A stretch of 64,000 nucleotides of DNA from Burkholderiales bacterium (GTDB lineage Bacteria; Pseudomonadota; Gammaproteobacteria; Burkholderiales; Burkholderiaceae_C): contig JAJUGJ010000006.1 of the NCBI GenBank assembly GCA_029268225.1, positions 1-64,000 on the forward strand, given 5' to 3'. Both the position numbers and the translations under genes were made by a program. The notes under the pieces are model-generated. The model worked only from the letters and a program-made list of their open reading frames with translations, had not been told where the DNA came from and ran no database searches. Shown one piece after another: positions 15,001 to 20,361 of this stretch (the first letter of the stretch is position 1; every line of letters begins with the position of its first letter).

Positions 15001-18000
15001 GGCAATATCAGCTGGTCGTCGGGTGCCTTGCAGCGCGTCGAAAGCACTTCGTGGGGGTTTGGCGGAGACGACCACGTGACCGTGGCGGATGGCGATGTCA
15101 CCTTCATCGGTGGCTATGGCCGCGATACGCTGGCCGTCGACTCCGTGACGGCGGCTTTCCGTTTGGCTGCGGGTGACAACGCGCTGTTCCAGTACAACGG
15201 TACGACCGACGTGGCGCTGCAGGGGCGGAGCCTGTCGTCTGCTCAGACGCTGGACCAAGTGTCCAGCACGGGCGACGGCGACGAGATGCGCATTGGTGTG
15301 GCGGGTGGTTTGACCGGTTCGATGGGGCAAGCCATCTTGCTGGGCGGCGTTGGCGCCGACACCTTGACCGTCACAGGGCAACATGTCGACAGCCTTTTGC
15401 TGGGTGACAACGCCCAGATCAATGTGGCGCGGGGTGCCAGCGTCGCGGGCGCACAGGTGGCCATCAGTTGGGCCAATGGTCAGGTGAGCAACGGGACTTC
15501 GTACATCGATTCCGTGTTGACCTTGCTGCCCGAACTCGGGGCCGGCGACATCATCAGCACGGTGTCTGGCCGCCATGTCCTGGTGGGTGGTCAAGGTGCC
15601 GATACCTTGTCTGCGGGGCGCGGCGATGGCGTGGTGTTCGGCGATGGCGTCCGACTCACCTACGACGCAGGTGTGTTGCGACAAGCCGCCAGCGTGGGTC
15701 TGGGTCAGGGGGGGAGCGACACCATCAACCTCGGATCCGGCAGCACGGTCGATGACGGCCACCGCATTGTGGTCGGGGGTGTGGGAGCCGATCAGATCAC
15801 GATTTCCTCGGTGCAAGGAGGCGATGTCGACGCACTGCGTGAGCGTTTGATCTCAGGCGACAACGCCACCGTGGCCTTGGACGCAACGGGACGCATGAGC
15901 GCGTTCCAAACCCTGGACGCCGACGCAGCAACCGGTGGGGGCGATACCGTGATCCTGTCCGTGGCGGGCAGTGGTTCGGTGAGCGGTACCAACGCGGTGA
16001 CGGTTGGCCTGACCGATCTGAACGTGGTGGCGGGTGGCGTCGGTGACGACACGCTGATCGTGAGTTCCGCAGGGCGCTACGTGGGTGTGGCCAGCGGTGA
16101 CAACCTCGACTACCGTCGCAGCTCCGGGGCCAGCATGTACGCGGGCGTCCTGCAACCCTATGTGGGCGGTACCGACGTCATCAAGCTCGGGTCGGGTGAT
16201 TTGACGGTCTTTGGTGGCGCTGGGGCCGACCGCATCGAGGCCTCTACCGTGGCCGGTGACCGTGTGATCGCCTTCGGTGACACCGGCACGGTCAACTATG
16301 ACGACAACGAGTCCGGCCTGCTGACGCAGATCAACACCACAGCCGAAGAGAGCGGCGGCGACGACGTGGTCAATCTGGGCTCTGGCCGCATCTACCTCAT
16401 GGGTGGTGCAGGGCGCGACACCCTGATTGCCTCGGGTGTGGATGCCGATACCCGCGTGGTCTTGGGGGACACCGGTCAGGTCAACTTCAGCGCGGGCGAG
16501 CCCGGGCTGATCCAGACCAGTCTCGACAACGCAGACCCAGCCAGTTCGGCGGACACGATCATGGTGCCGTCCGGCACGGCTGGTCGCAATTTCGTGATTG
16601 GCGGTGCGGGTCTGGACTCGCTCATTGGCAACATCGGTGCGCTGGACCGCGTTTTGCCGGGCAGCGGCATGCTGGATGCGGCCACGGGCAAGATCGTGAG
16701 TGTCACGGTCTTGGGCGCCACCGGTGAGTTCGGTTACCGCATCGACACGGACGGTAGTCCGGTGGACCCCGCCACGTATCCCGGTGCGATCTACGGGAAG
16801 GTCGATTTGCTCGAACTGGTGGCGCGTGAGGGCGTCATCGACACGGGTGATGGCACCTACACCCTCACTGGTGAAGGGACGGTGCGTGACGGCGTGGTGC
16901 AGACGGCATCGGGGCGCATTGCCTATCCAGCATTGACCATTGGTTTGGCCACCTTCCCCGAAGGCGCCATCCATGGTGCTTATGGCAGCCTGACCATGAG
17001 CCGAGACGGTAGTTGGGTCTACACCGTGGCTGGTGCTTCGCTGCCCTCGGTGCAAAACACACAGGTTCAACAACTGCAGGCCTTGGCGACCGACGAGGTC
17101 CGTCAAGAGGTGTTCTACGTCACGACCGACGATGGCAGCACCACCACGGTGAGCATCACCATCCAAGGCAACCCGCTCAAGGTCTACGCCCACTCAGGCG
17201 CTGCAACAGAAGCTGGTGGCGTGGACAATGCGGTGACGGGCAGTGATGCGCAGGGCAGCGCCATGTTGGGCGGCATGCTCGACAACGCTGTAGGCGCCAT
17301 CCACGATGGCACGGCCATCGCGCATGTCAGTCTTGTCAGCAACAGTGCCACGGGTAGCTTTGGCACGCCGGGGGCGGGCGTCCTGGGCCTTTACGGGACC
17401 CTGACACTCAACGCCGATGGCAGTTACCTGTATGTGGTTGATGACAGCCTGGCCTCTGTCGAGAGCCTGGCCGTCGGAGAGTTTGCCGACGATGTCTTTG
17501 ACGTCCAGATCGTCCGTGATGGTGGCCGCACGGCGATCACGCAACTGACGGTTCGCATCACAGGGGCCAACGACACGCCGGTGGTGGCCGTGGTGGACGT
17601 CACTGGTGCGGTCACGGAGCAACTGGGCTCCACCGGCGTGCTCACCGACACCGGCACCATTGCCTTCACAGACGTTGATCTGTCCGATGTGCACAGCATT
17701 GGCACCGTGACGGCATCGACAGGTGCCCTGGGCGCCTTGTCCGCATCCGTCTCGACACCGGCCAATGATGTCGATGGCACGGGCGGCGTCATCACCTGGA
17801 CTTACACCGTCGACAACGCGGCCATCAAGTTCCTGGCAGCAGGCGAGCAGCGTGTCGAAACCTTCACGTTCAACGTGATGGACGGACACGGTGGATCGGT
17901 GGTTCGCACAGTGGCCGTCACCATCACAGGGACCAACGACGAACCGGTGGTGGCTGCCACCGACGTCACCGGTGCCGTCACCGAGCTGGTGACACCGGTG

Positions 18001-20034
18001 GGTGACCTGATGGACAGCGGGACCCTCGTTTTCGAGGACGTGGATCTGGCAGACACCCACAGCGTGACGGTCACGCCTGCAGCGGGGGTGCTCGGGACAC
18101 TGGTCGCGGATGTCTCGATCCAGGCCAGCGATCTGGACGGCCTGGGTGGTGAGATTTCATGGCACTACACCGTTGCTGCCGATCAGCTGGAATACCTGGC
18201 GGCAGGCGAAACGCGGCAGGAGGCATTCACCATCACCCTCAGCGATGGACAAGGTGGCAGCATTGACCGCACGGTCATCATCACGATCACCGGCACCGCA
18301 GATGATCCTGTGGTGGCCATCAGCGACGTGACGGGTGGTGTGGTTGAGCTGAGCACGCCGTCTGGTCAGTTGACCGACAGTGGCACGATTGCCTTCACCG
18401 ACGTGGATCTGAGCAACGGGCATAGCGTCACGGTGACTTCGGACACCGCCGAATTGCTGGGCACCCTGACCCCAGTGGTCACGACCGACACCACAGGTAC
18501 TGGCACGGGCGGTCTGCTCACCTGGACCTATGTGGTGGATGCGGAAAAACTGGAGTTCCTTGCCCAGGACCAAACGCTCACCGAGACCTTCACGATCACG
18601 CTGTCTGACAGCGACGGCAAGACCGTTTCACGCACGATCACCGTGACCTTGACCGGTACCAACGACGCACCCGTGGCTGCTGCTCAGGCAGGCGTGGCGG
18701 TGGAAGACGAAGTGCTCAATGGTGTCATTGGTGGGTTGTTGACAGGGCTGCAGGACGTGGACCTTGCAGACGTACATCACGTTGCGGGTGTGTCTTCCGG
18801 GACCACTGTGGCGCCCGCCTTGGGCGCGATGAGCGCAGTGGGCGTGTACGGTACGCTTGTTGTCAACGCTGACGGCAGCTACAGCTATGCGGTCGACACC
18901 ACGGCTGGCCAGGGACTCGCGCAAGGTCAGTTTGGCACCGATGTTTTCTCTTATCTGGTGAGCGATGGTCAAGGTGGCTTCGCCACGCAAACACTGACGC
19001 TGACGGTCGAGGGCCGCAATGACGCCAGCACGATCCTGGGTGCCACGCAGGCATCGGTTCAGGGCGAAGTGGTGACCCCGGTCAGTGGCAAGCTGACGGT
19101 GGTGGATCCAGACGGCAACGAATCGCAGTTCAACGCCGGGACGGTCAGTGGTCTCTACGGTAGCCTGACCGTGGACGCGGATGGCAATTGGACCTATGTG
19201 TTCAACCCGTCGCTGATTCCAGCAGGCAACACCGCCGATGACGTGCTGCAACTGAGCACGGTGGATGGCGCCATCGTGGTGATGACCATCACCGTGACCG
19301 GTGCCGACCCATTGCTGTTGGGTGGCATCACAGGCGAATTGGTCATCCTGGATCAGGGCAGTGCCAATCCAGGCGATGCGATGAGTGGCGGCAACACAGG
19401 TGCTCTCACCGGGGCATCACAAGGCAGTGTGGGTGATCAAGCGGCGAACTTGGCCGATCAGATCGGTGCCCTCATTGCCTTGGGCACCGGCCCCCTGATG
19501 GATGGTTCAGAAACGGCTGTCACGGCGCTGGGCTCTTCAGGGAATGGATTGTCGGGTAACAGCCTGATCACTGCTTTGCGCATTGAAGTGGAAGGCCGCG
19601 GAGAGCGTTTGGGACTGGCCATGCCCGAGGAGATGTTCCTGAGCCGCGATCTGCAAGGTGCCTACACCACCGAGGGTGCACTGCGCTTCATGCCGCAGAT
19701 TCGCTCGGTGATCTTGTCCTTCCAGATCAATGGTGACGTGTCTTTGATGCGCTCGTCCATTTCGCTGCTGCCCGAGTTCAGCAACCAGTTCGAATTCAAT
19801 GGCGTGAATGCCCCTGCAGCCGAGGAGCCGACGGTCGAGTCGACGGAGCCCTCCTCGTCAACAGAGGGTCAACCCGAGGCGCCTCAGGCCCATGCGGACG
19901 CACCGGATGTCGATTTGGCCTGGATCGGAGCCTTGGGCGTTGGTGTCAGCACACAGCGCATCCAATGGGACACACCCATCGCTGACAATGGTTCTTCCAA
20001 GCGCCGTCGTGGACGTACGACGTGCGTGCTGTGA
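1..20034 (+). CDS. Giant repeat-rich surface/secreted protein, RTX-like and VCBS/cadherin-like (5' end outside window)
   Basis: The reading frame is open from base 1, so the true start lies upstream; the first start-like codon is GTG at 10. About 6677 residues are visible. In order they show: beta-rich modules of the type 'GGTFTLTLNGQ ... GELAGRDMSALTV' (about 450-1680), more beta modules to about 8420, paired EF-hand-like loops near 7390-7503, a non-repetitive beta-rich core (about 8440-10980), an RTX-like glycine/aspartate array (about 11190-16640), VCBS/cadherin-like repeats joined by 'ITGTNDAPV'-type linkers (about 16940-19310), and a tail. Cysteine is very rare. The tail ends in a basic KRRRGR stretch and TTCVL, with no PEP-CTERM or LPXTG motif. 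Such composition is typical of calcium-binding adhesins and matrix proteins. The role as adhesin is inferred. Proteins of this make-up often carry a LEPR-XLL motif near the N-terminus, but that part is not in view. It heads the export gene train that follows. Confidence 0.93.
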   Translation, partial: RQAVEPLRMSRTVAGEPEVACVTGQFDATLPYTNLTLGNALDFSAVFNQITDAQMVHVLASGITASEVISPVLTQNVSFDLLFTRPGDARTSLVTVTILASETASFTHISQLAELIDRKLATAYGGMLAYTLGDGTVPTSASASVNETVKGGLALGAIGKSDEVQTVVLNASGGTFTLTLNGQSSGPLSVTASTVEVQHALETLAGVGVGNVVVTGTPKHYSVEFIGELAGRDMSALTVAFQNASVGGALDVLASDMELVDGVVKGRLNILEHIAGTFSALKVAPSAGVSLQTVAMGSTAGTGTDAVKTSAVQRITVAYGVGGTFTLSGKKPDGSTAFTTAAISMDLNGAWSTRIQNAINTAMGLDATTGVTVSVVSPSVLITNQGVQAFDITFGGTSVNGIAFDTFSASVNTTTADAILSRPGVQAGTFVLREAAPAVGSQLAGVGEVQRLVLSNVTWGTGGFSFGFSSNGQSYESDAIYLYSGSNPATTLQVAADIRSALFNLLRQMDASVNNINDITVSVAVNDATSATYAFDIAFGGSLAGRDMAQIIVNPVALTPAGGTTVSYGNLTLAGFSKSGQDIQRTAVTTFTTLNDLMALFQQAVNDNLADGLSFSVNPRFDAATSSFLFDLKFSPDATVSSVDLVVPESVGDMSGLTADATLDLATSAFFQATVGIDFRQLNTFALQAAGMAEAVISGTSEVTSAQLNDISNNVQSVTLLNLVMGAEWNSDNQYAIAIPKTDYFDFFISQSGTPYTHTTLLTAIQTALNNTVAKGDLADRGFASMGDAVKVAWKDVNGKKYLQFTVQASLSSVSIDDIDSDTGNNDARDNRLGFSTPMMVAPAPVLSLPSNGRLSADATFALLIDDTAPITVVVSKSSTTTNASVADLIADINAVLHSTSVSGHSYLGSAGLGFSTLDQIVKVYPSSNGQLQLLTLTPKVGALEVSIPSELNTSFTELGFQNGQKTRTSGAEVFLQNVTLGGDWSATVHDQTASADTTLLNPGTVGAGMLDLTFDQLGTDYQGSYRFELRNDQADDTTTNDDKRLSLNSDLFDAVTSQMAQLGMGGAVSTNSDQVVSGQIVQDNGRLLRDVGLTVTLAGAGADGADLVLEITITAAQTAGNASIQDLADDIDAAIAAAVKNAGVTTLPNTDSAGLSATATSIDAGASGTNYKAKYGYIGVYTFFDDNNTADVSTDDSTSKLLQFFAPTSSATSSTVRISVDERLLVANTMTSIVFDKNTGTQFAGETGPTASLTFGNLSVTAPASLAPQAVVTDGTVVTISVNNLADVLAGDAATTDLLIVPTDGLGDLTPLAKINWGDLASQFEGLPELFGSLAGLGQYGELGRLLPILGTSVSDVFALTDRLGAIQEALAALDGSVVGIIASAGSVTQVQDYDLATDATFSLSFDDETAYDFTLVKGSSSREDLLSDLQQVLDTTDVQSDSALSKLGYRKVGQAVTVQINRTTQQIEFVTRADVQTMKLSAASTSTFVTELGFLESATVKPESSRVSLASLQAVLANAFGSNGAVLGYDSTAHAEALRFTVPYAVTIDQNVALKILFNDEFSKLLSAEDQAKLSELVGTVTSITDGAMNAPLRLTATVTFNFDFGLDLAETLSDGTTANPAFGKIFLYDHQAAGAAGLAGDTGTFATITLSASATGMNFDNNIGVMTLRVQDGSASLTVSNTSLVLDKDSDGVVDRTYLSAYDVLHDTANAAGATRTQVSALEDFRRDNIDVVFSGSAVADLPMTLVLSDDLGQLAMENLSGFINPMPIGTMELDFVDLATSFHTATDQTLHVEVATPSYDANTLTLTYGSSTVIVNVAASNSTAGSDIVSDAQIKAALSQALAVLIKGDASTWGGTDYAGMVGVTGNRASGFDLTLTGELATAYVGAAQTLAIVVTDGAGVLRGSYTTPVASGGKVTTSGPSLTNAVSKTQSIQLATLNGASVVSTASVTVSQSGVLTGLVSDAQIQRALADATLQLITGPSPITQTISGITVSATGETVYLSYRDAKQSITFTASTGNDANAIKEAFSRLLTGDTGATGLISVSGTRADGFTVTLSGALASQCAGEIRVKTNAGIVVRYALVTVTGSRANGFDVVLSSSVAAALGSNTLQATVKDVTTSLTDTASGVTTVSGINLTSSAQTLVFSYPGKDSVRIAIGASTDAAGTVSEAAIRSTIQSAVSTLLTGSASYASQVTVSGDRATGYSFTLTGALQSGHTGTLTVQVLSHAVGAVQGVYSRGSAASLSTQVKEAYQPAIVGSVNTGTGDSTPEGVPQDVDNEGNLSTVDTDPYSTSTGGNGATSDTTGGTTPVNASSSTAPNTQPSAAGQVISYILPNLGHWQDTMLDVLQKAGGVSADPDELASFPLIFLLRDPTVLIDSLDSIFAGLQTALENVVAGIGKLPIIGDQLIDMTGAGGALDFIIDLRANVLGSLQSALESTIDVYGGLDNAMRMWLFDVLTTDTNGDWVIDDKDEGNAGYDHWLNFVQDYNGDGVATPDDIVVEYLIGENQDLSQLQLPPGLNLTAFEAGQRAFWVTSGTNAPIGALSGLTGANTDDTHSATLTVQPVAFGGYALGFTLGSGEDAQVFQTAQLSPDATADEIQTSLQLALEAINLAYGQIYPDDGKVLATTVTVTEGAEAGTFDIAITGGELAGDFALTKTDYTTDAGDLVLDASMESIINSTQAQVGDPIAALSGSTLTIDPSAEAGEFKLGFTYQVDGQDVVFETVGISHTASAWGIQKAIQAALDEAREAFADDRGVSLSTLAETVTVAGGAGGVFSISFGSGTRPGTLSLTHTDYTGFDRQAFLESVLEQTTGVQFRMSLGLSYSVDIPTFNFDVGVDGLPLYFTAAGGLGVDINWSTYLGFGVDLKDGFFLNVNMPGHAGLGAVTVLDEHGHAVGVQDNHDDDVFSYMFAVGKKDVDLLLQGMTGAFFEHPDEINYYDGVMTDEVVFSVDVYLKGYDRDGDGEEDTPFSAEGQLLFLNAKLHDDWSGYVQDNTGAYWGDISKAAESLWVKAERVLRTSAEYTSATLKAEDPSEDDNGDALYGFILPDDAITQNGHVIDDPLYDLDYAALNANYKSEHGGADLFYIDTSGYLRYAVNYTVGNAASADSQQFYVGDHVQQRKPNGRPLPNGVTPLGSGLLGGETGYTGSRTHLYFEAALDIADPGAAGQTFGISGGSAAMVDGTVENGRLTFAKLAGASLSDMIEVKAQVRAQINLVVELGIGLDGSGYLPSIHGGFHLYWGWETSSKEGEDPPDQFAMFDPQYDKLFPTEAGENASVAKPSIWLTDISLDLGTWASNFMVPVAKKIQQVIAPVQPVIDALTTTIPGLDKIMGRPYSLLDLASDLSKTFGGDARVEFVIAMVRLVETISKIPTDAANLIIPVTDVLVLSGVQNRQFNLSPVKGVISSINSSSGSAGIPGQTTVTLSQGMQNLGASLKKPGNALNFPIFSDPFQTTLNLLLGQPADLVTFTPPNLQVAVGFRLSFPVFPPLYVGLGGEIKVQANLSLGFDTFGITESLKTGDWTNVLNGFYVSDNIVNGVDVPEIILTTKIYVFAELNGGIIRGGVEGGIKFVGTLDLCDPNKDGKVRAFEIAAAVQDNPLDLVSANLRFSATVSAYLDVFALFSYVRVFEYTFMDVTLFEWSFNPCDKKPVLATMDGSVLVLNTGSTVASIDGNPAINNQASDRLRRDTTDGDEKYTLTGSSSSIHISAVLPNGQTYTQDFSSVTTVRGYAGNGNDVFDASALDIPVYFVAGSGSDTLIGGSGNDVLVGSTSGSSILRANGGNDKLIARGGTTVMAGGNGDDTYRFLGNWGQASLIDGSSTDQLGENTLDFSAQTQSVRIDDAYSTAIQGTNKVVWSTVTATNLIKGGSGSDVLDFSGREDNLTMSVTGSNAGWVTGTATGDGTVSGFSKSAAQTSIGSRGFLFEGFENAVGGQGSDVFYIRDGASLTGSLYGDTSVGLHHDADTGNENANARNTIDFSDYTSSVTVNEEGASAFGSAGAKNITVRGMHNIFGGAAGDTLIGDGRNNLIVGNGGADVLEGRAMHDLLIADTFVSWSNEVTAPSNPGVVDNYVRLEAIGMAAGFGADGRRWIWMGQTLENRSLTTASQVLKGGSGNDIQMGALGSDVFNVGGAGEGNDTIMADLGRIAVDYQSRSALYAYTKGAAGGNDVIYLGSGNNLVLAGSGNDTVNGLDNADSMNVILADNGEVKFRYSAQTINGSSGKPAFDTSPDLTPANNHMLAYVQSTVNENGAQGGNDAINLVSGSAVVVGGAGNDQITFSAVASTGANVRWVAGDHARLDTDENGSVISFATTDVVASTGGADTIRIGQTNDSNLRYLGTNYVLGGMGADTILVSAAYDASTQTATFGAAQSTDVILGDNGSITRPAGSPYLSQVVSTQIAAGKGDTDTIAVANGNKTIVGGQGADRIAVNTADDFTTTVGNFTRLIVGDAAQIDFDATGAFTQLQTLDTAESTGGADVISVGSNLSTTGLGLNVIAGGMAADVITVAATKGPSTTTFGASTSTDVILGDNGSVERADGVNLSHVVSTQIDPAIGAADTIDTANGDKTILGGQGADSITVNTGDDFTTSVGNFTRLIAGDSAEIVYDARGQFTLFQTLDTVAATGGADLIRVGNDLSTAGLGFNVIFGGMDSDRIYVAASRDEAAQLDHLGQSISEDIILGDNGRIERSASTATTPNQLLQIVSTQTDKGGNDRILTANGGKVLVGGFGADVIRALDGDNLVMGDNAQIDYDSVARNGVIRSAQSIDIVIGGDDVITLAEGFKLVAGGYGVDAITINADNVASDGSTVTSSDAVGAAVWGAAALTRVTSVVGVAAATDAAVASQSGKRGRTGRFVAGDNVRFVFDDQSGLTEMSTTDPIAATGGADAIMLGADSVTSATDLGLQVVMGGIAGDTITVRDLAKSEDILVGDNATFLREARNYAPISLTSTVTETGGADIINTGRGDKIIVGGMAADIINARTVEMAGTVNRSVILGDSGNISWSSGALQRVESTSWGFGGDDHVTVADGDVTFIGGYGRDTLAVDSVTAAFRLAAGDNALFQYNGTTDVALQGRSLSSAQTLDQVSSTGDGDEMRIGVAGGLTGSMGQAILLGGVGADTLTVTGQHVDSLLLGDNAQINVARGASVAGAQVAISWANGQVSNGTSYIDSVLTLLPELGAGDIISTVSGRHVLVGGQGADTLSAGRGDGVVFGDGVRLTYDAGVLRQAASVGLGQGGSDTINLGSGSTVDDGHRIVVGGVGADQITISSVQGGDVDALRERLISGDNATVALDATGRMSAFQTLDADAATGGGDTVILSVAGSGSVSGTNAVTVGLTDLNVVAGGVGDDTLIVSSAGRYVGVASGDNLDYRRSSGASMYAGVLQPYVGGTDVIKLGSGDLTVFGGAGADRIEASTVAGDRVIAFGDTGTVNYDDNESGLLTQINTTAEESGGDDVVNLGSGRIYLMGGAGRDTLIASGVDADTRVVLGDTGQVNFSAGEPGLIQTSLDNADPASSADTIMVPSGTAGRNFVIGGAGLDSLIGNIGALDRVLPGSGMLDAATGKIVSVTVLGATGEFGYRIDTDGSPVDPATYPGAIYGKVDLLELVAREGVIDTGDGTYTLTGEGTVRDGVVQTASGRIAYPALTIGLATFPEGAIHGAYGSLTMSRDGSWVYTVAGASLPSVQNTQVQQLQALATDEVRQEVFYVTTDDGSTTTVSITIQGNPLKVYAHSGAATEAGGVDNAVTGSDAQGSAMLGGMLDNAVGAIHDGTAIAHVSLVSNSATGSFGTPGAGVLGLYGTLTLNADGSYLYVVDDSLASVESLAVGEFADDVFDVQIVRDGGRTAITQLTVRITGANDTPVVAVVDVTGAVTEQLGSTGVLTDTGTIAFTDVDLSDVHSIGTVTASTGALGALSASVSTPANDVDGTGGVITWTYTVDNAAIKFLAAGEQRVETFTFNVMDGHGGSVVRTVAVTITGTNDEPVVAATDVTGAVTELVTPVGDLMDSGTLVFEDVDLADTHSVTVTPAAGVLGTLVADVSIQASDLDGLGGEISWHYTVAADQLEYLAAGETRQEAFTITLSDGQGGSIDRTVIITITGTADDPVVAISDVTGGVVELSTPSGQLTDSGTIAFTDVDLSNGHSVTVTSDTAELLGTLTPVVTTDTTGTGTGGLLTWTYVVDAEKLEFLAQDQTLTETFTITLSDSDGKTVSRTITVTLTGTNDAPVAAAQAGVAVEDEVLNGVIGGLLTGLQDVDLADVHHVAGVSSGTTVAPALGAMSAVGVYGTLVVNADGSYSYAVDTTAGQGLAQGQFGTDVFSYLVSDGQGGFATQTLTLTVEGRNDASTILGATQASVQGEVVTPVSGKLTVVDPDGNESQFNAGTVSGLYGSLTVDADGNWTYVFNPSLIPAGNTADDVLQLSTVDGAIVVMTITVTGADPLLLGGITGELVILDQGSANPGDAMSGGNTGALTGASQGSVGDQAANLADQIGALIALGTGPLMDGSETAVTALGSSGNGLSGNSLITALRIEVEGRGERLGLAMPEEMFLSRDLQGAYTTEGALRFMPQIRSVILSFQINGDVSLMRSSISLLPEFSNQFEFNGVNAPAAEEPTVESTEPSSSTEGQPEAPQAHADAPDVDLAWIGALGVGVSTQRIQWDTPIADNGSSKRRRGRTTCVL
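450..1680 (+). repeat. Three diverged beta-rich modules in the giant protein
   Basis: Three successive stretches begin VQTVVLNASGG, VQRITVAYGVGG and VQRLVLSNVTWG. Each contains a GTF/GGF strand, a segment rich in ALE/IQNAI/IRSAL helices, and an ending close to FIGELAGRDM or FGGSLAGRDM. They are diverged copies of one module of about 130 residues, common in very large bacterial surface proteins. Confidence 0.6.
7390..7503 (+). other. Paired EF-hand/dockerin-like calcium-binding loops in the giant protein
   Basis: Two 12-residue loops, DTNGDWVIDDKD (7390-7425) and DYNGDGVATPDD (7468-7503), match the Dx[DN]xDGxxxxxD/E calcium loop and lie 14 residues apart. A third loop, DPNKDGKVRAFE, is at 10747-10782. 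They suggest calcium-dependent folding after export. Binding itself is inferred. Confidence 0.6.
8440..10980 (+). other. Non-repetitive beta-rich core of the giant protein
   Basis: This stretch of about 850 residues between the repeat blocks has no obvious internal repeat. It contains strings such as GLSYSVDIPTFNFDVGVDGL, GGFHLYWGWETS and DISLDLGTWASNFMVPVAKK. Alternating hydrophobic residues and aromatic strand ends suggest large beta sheets. I recognise similar text from other giant bacterial surface proteins but cannot name a domain. Confidence 0.4.
11190..16640 (+). repeat. RTX-like glycine/aspartate repeat array with a unit of about 151 residues
   Basis: Classical RTX text appears at the start (GNGNDVFDAS, GSGSDTLIGGSGNDVLVGS). 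It then becomes a degenerate array in which 'xGDNxxxx' segments alternate with 'TGGADxIxVG' and 'GGxGADxI' segments. I count about 18 GD-N/GD-A segments. Three consecutive full units start at 13141, 13594 and 14050, giving periods of 453 and 456 bases. Flanking units are more diverged. The array probably forms calcium-stabilised parallel beta rolls outside the cell. Confidence 0.8.
16940..19310 (+). repeat. VCBS/cadherin-like repeat block
   Basis: The sequence alternates VCBS-type strands (GAYGSLTMSRDGSWVYTV, GLYGTLTLNADGSYLYVV, GVYGTLVVNADGSYSYAV, GLYGSLTVDADGNWTYVF) with three units of about 118 residues. Each unit contains 'DVTGAVTEL...DSGTIAFTDVDLS..HSVTV' and ends in 'ITGTNDEPVV'-type linkers. 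This is the usual architecture of long extracellular adhesin stalks. Confidence 0.85.
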
Positions 20035-20055
20035 TTTTTTCAGGAGCAACTTTTC

Positions 20056-20346
20056 ATGACCGACAAGACCCCCGCGCAAGCCACTGGTGCTGCACAACCT
20101 CAACTGATCTGGGATGACAGCAACATCCAGACGCATTACGCGAACGTCTGCAATGTGATGGGTACCCGCGAGGAAGTGGCCTTGCTGTTCGGTGCTCATC
20201 AAGCTTGGCAGCAAGACCCCAAAGAGGTTCGGGTGAAGCTGTCCAACCGCATCGTGATGAACCCCTACGCTGCCAAGCGTTTGCTCTCGTTGCTGGAGAT
20301 CGCCATCAAGGAATACGAAACACGATACGGTGAACTGAAGCTGTAA
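20056..20346 (+). CDS. DUF3467 family protein
   Basis: A 96-residue soluble protein with the DUF3467 signature 'ANVCNVMGTREEVALLFG' near residues 30-47. No signal peptide or membrane segment is seen. An AGGAG at 20042-20046 sits nine bases before the ATG, and the gene begins 21 bases after the giant protein's stop. The family has no firmly established function. Its place between a giant exported substrate and its presumed export machinery suggests a substrate-specific cytoplasmic role, such as chaperone or assembly factor; this is inference only. Confidence 0.85.
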   Translation: MTDKTPAQATGAAQPQLIWDDSNIQTHYANVCNVMGTREEVALLFGAHQAWQQDPKEVRVKLSNRIVMNPYAAKRLLSLLEIAIKEYETRYGELKL

Positions 20347-20361
20347 TTCACAGACTGACGC

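Noticed and set aside
12349-15816. A 1155-codon open frame on the minus strand, antisense to the RTX-like array
   Set aside because: Its translation is His/Arg/Gln-rich without any domain. Long antisense frames arise from the biased codons of the GD-rich repeat on the plus strand.
1-20034. A type I secretion substrate with its own ABC exporter
   Set aside because: No ABC ATPase, no TolC-type gene and no typical C-terminal signal are visible in the window. An exporter upstream cannot be excluded.
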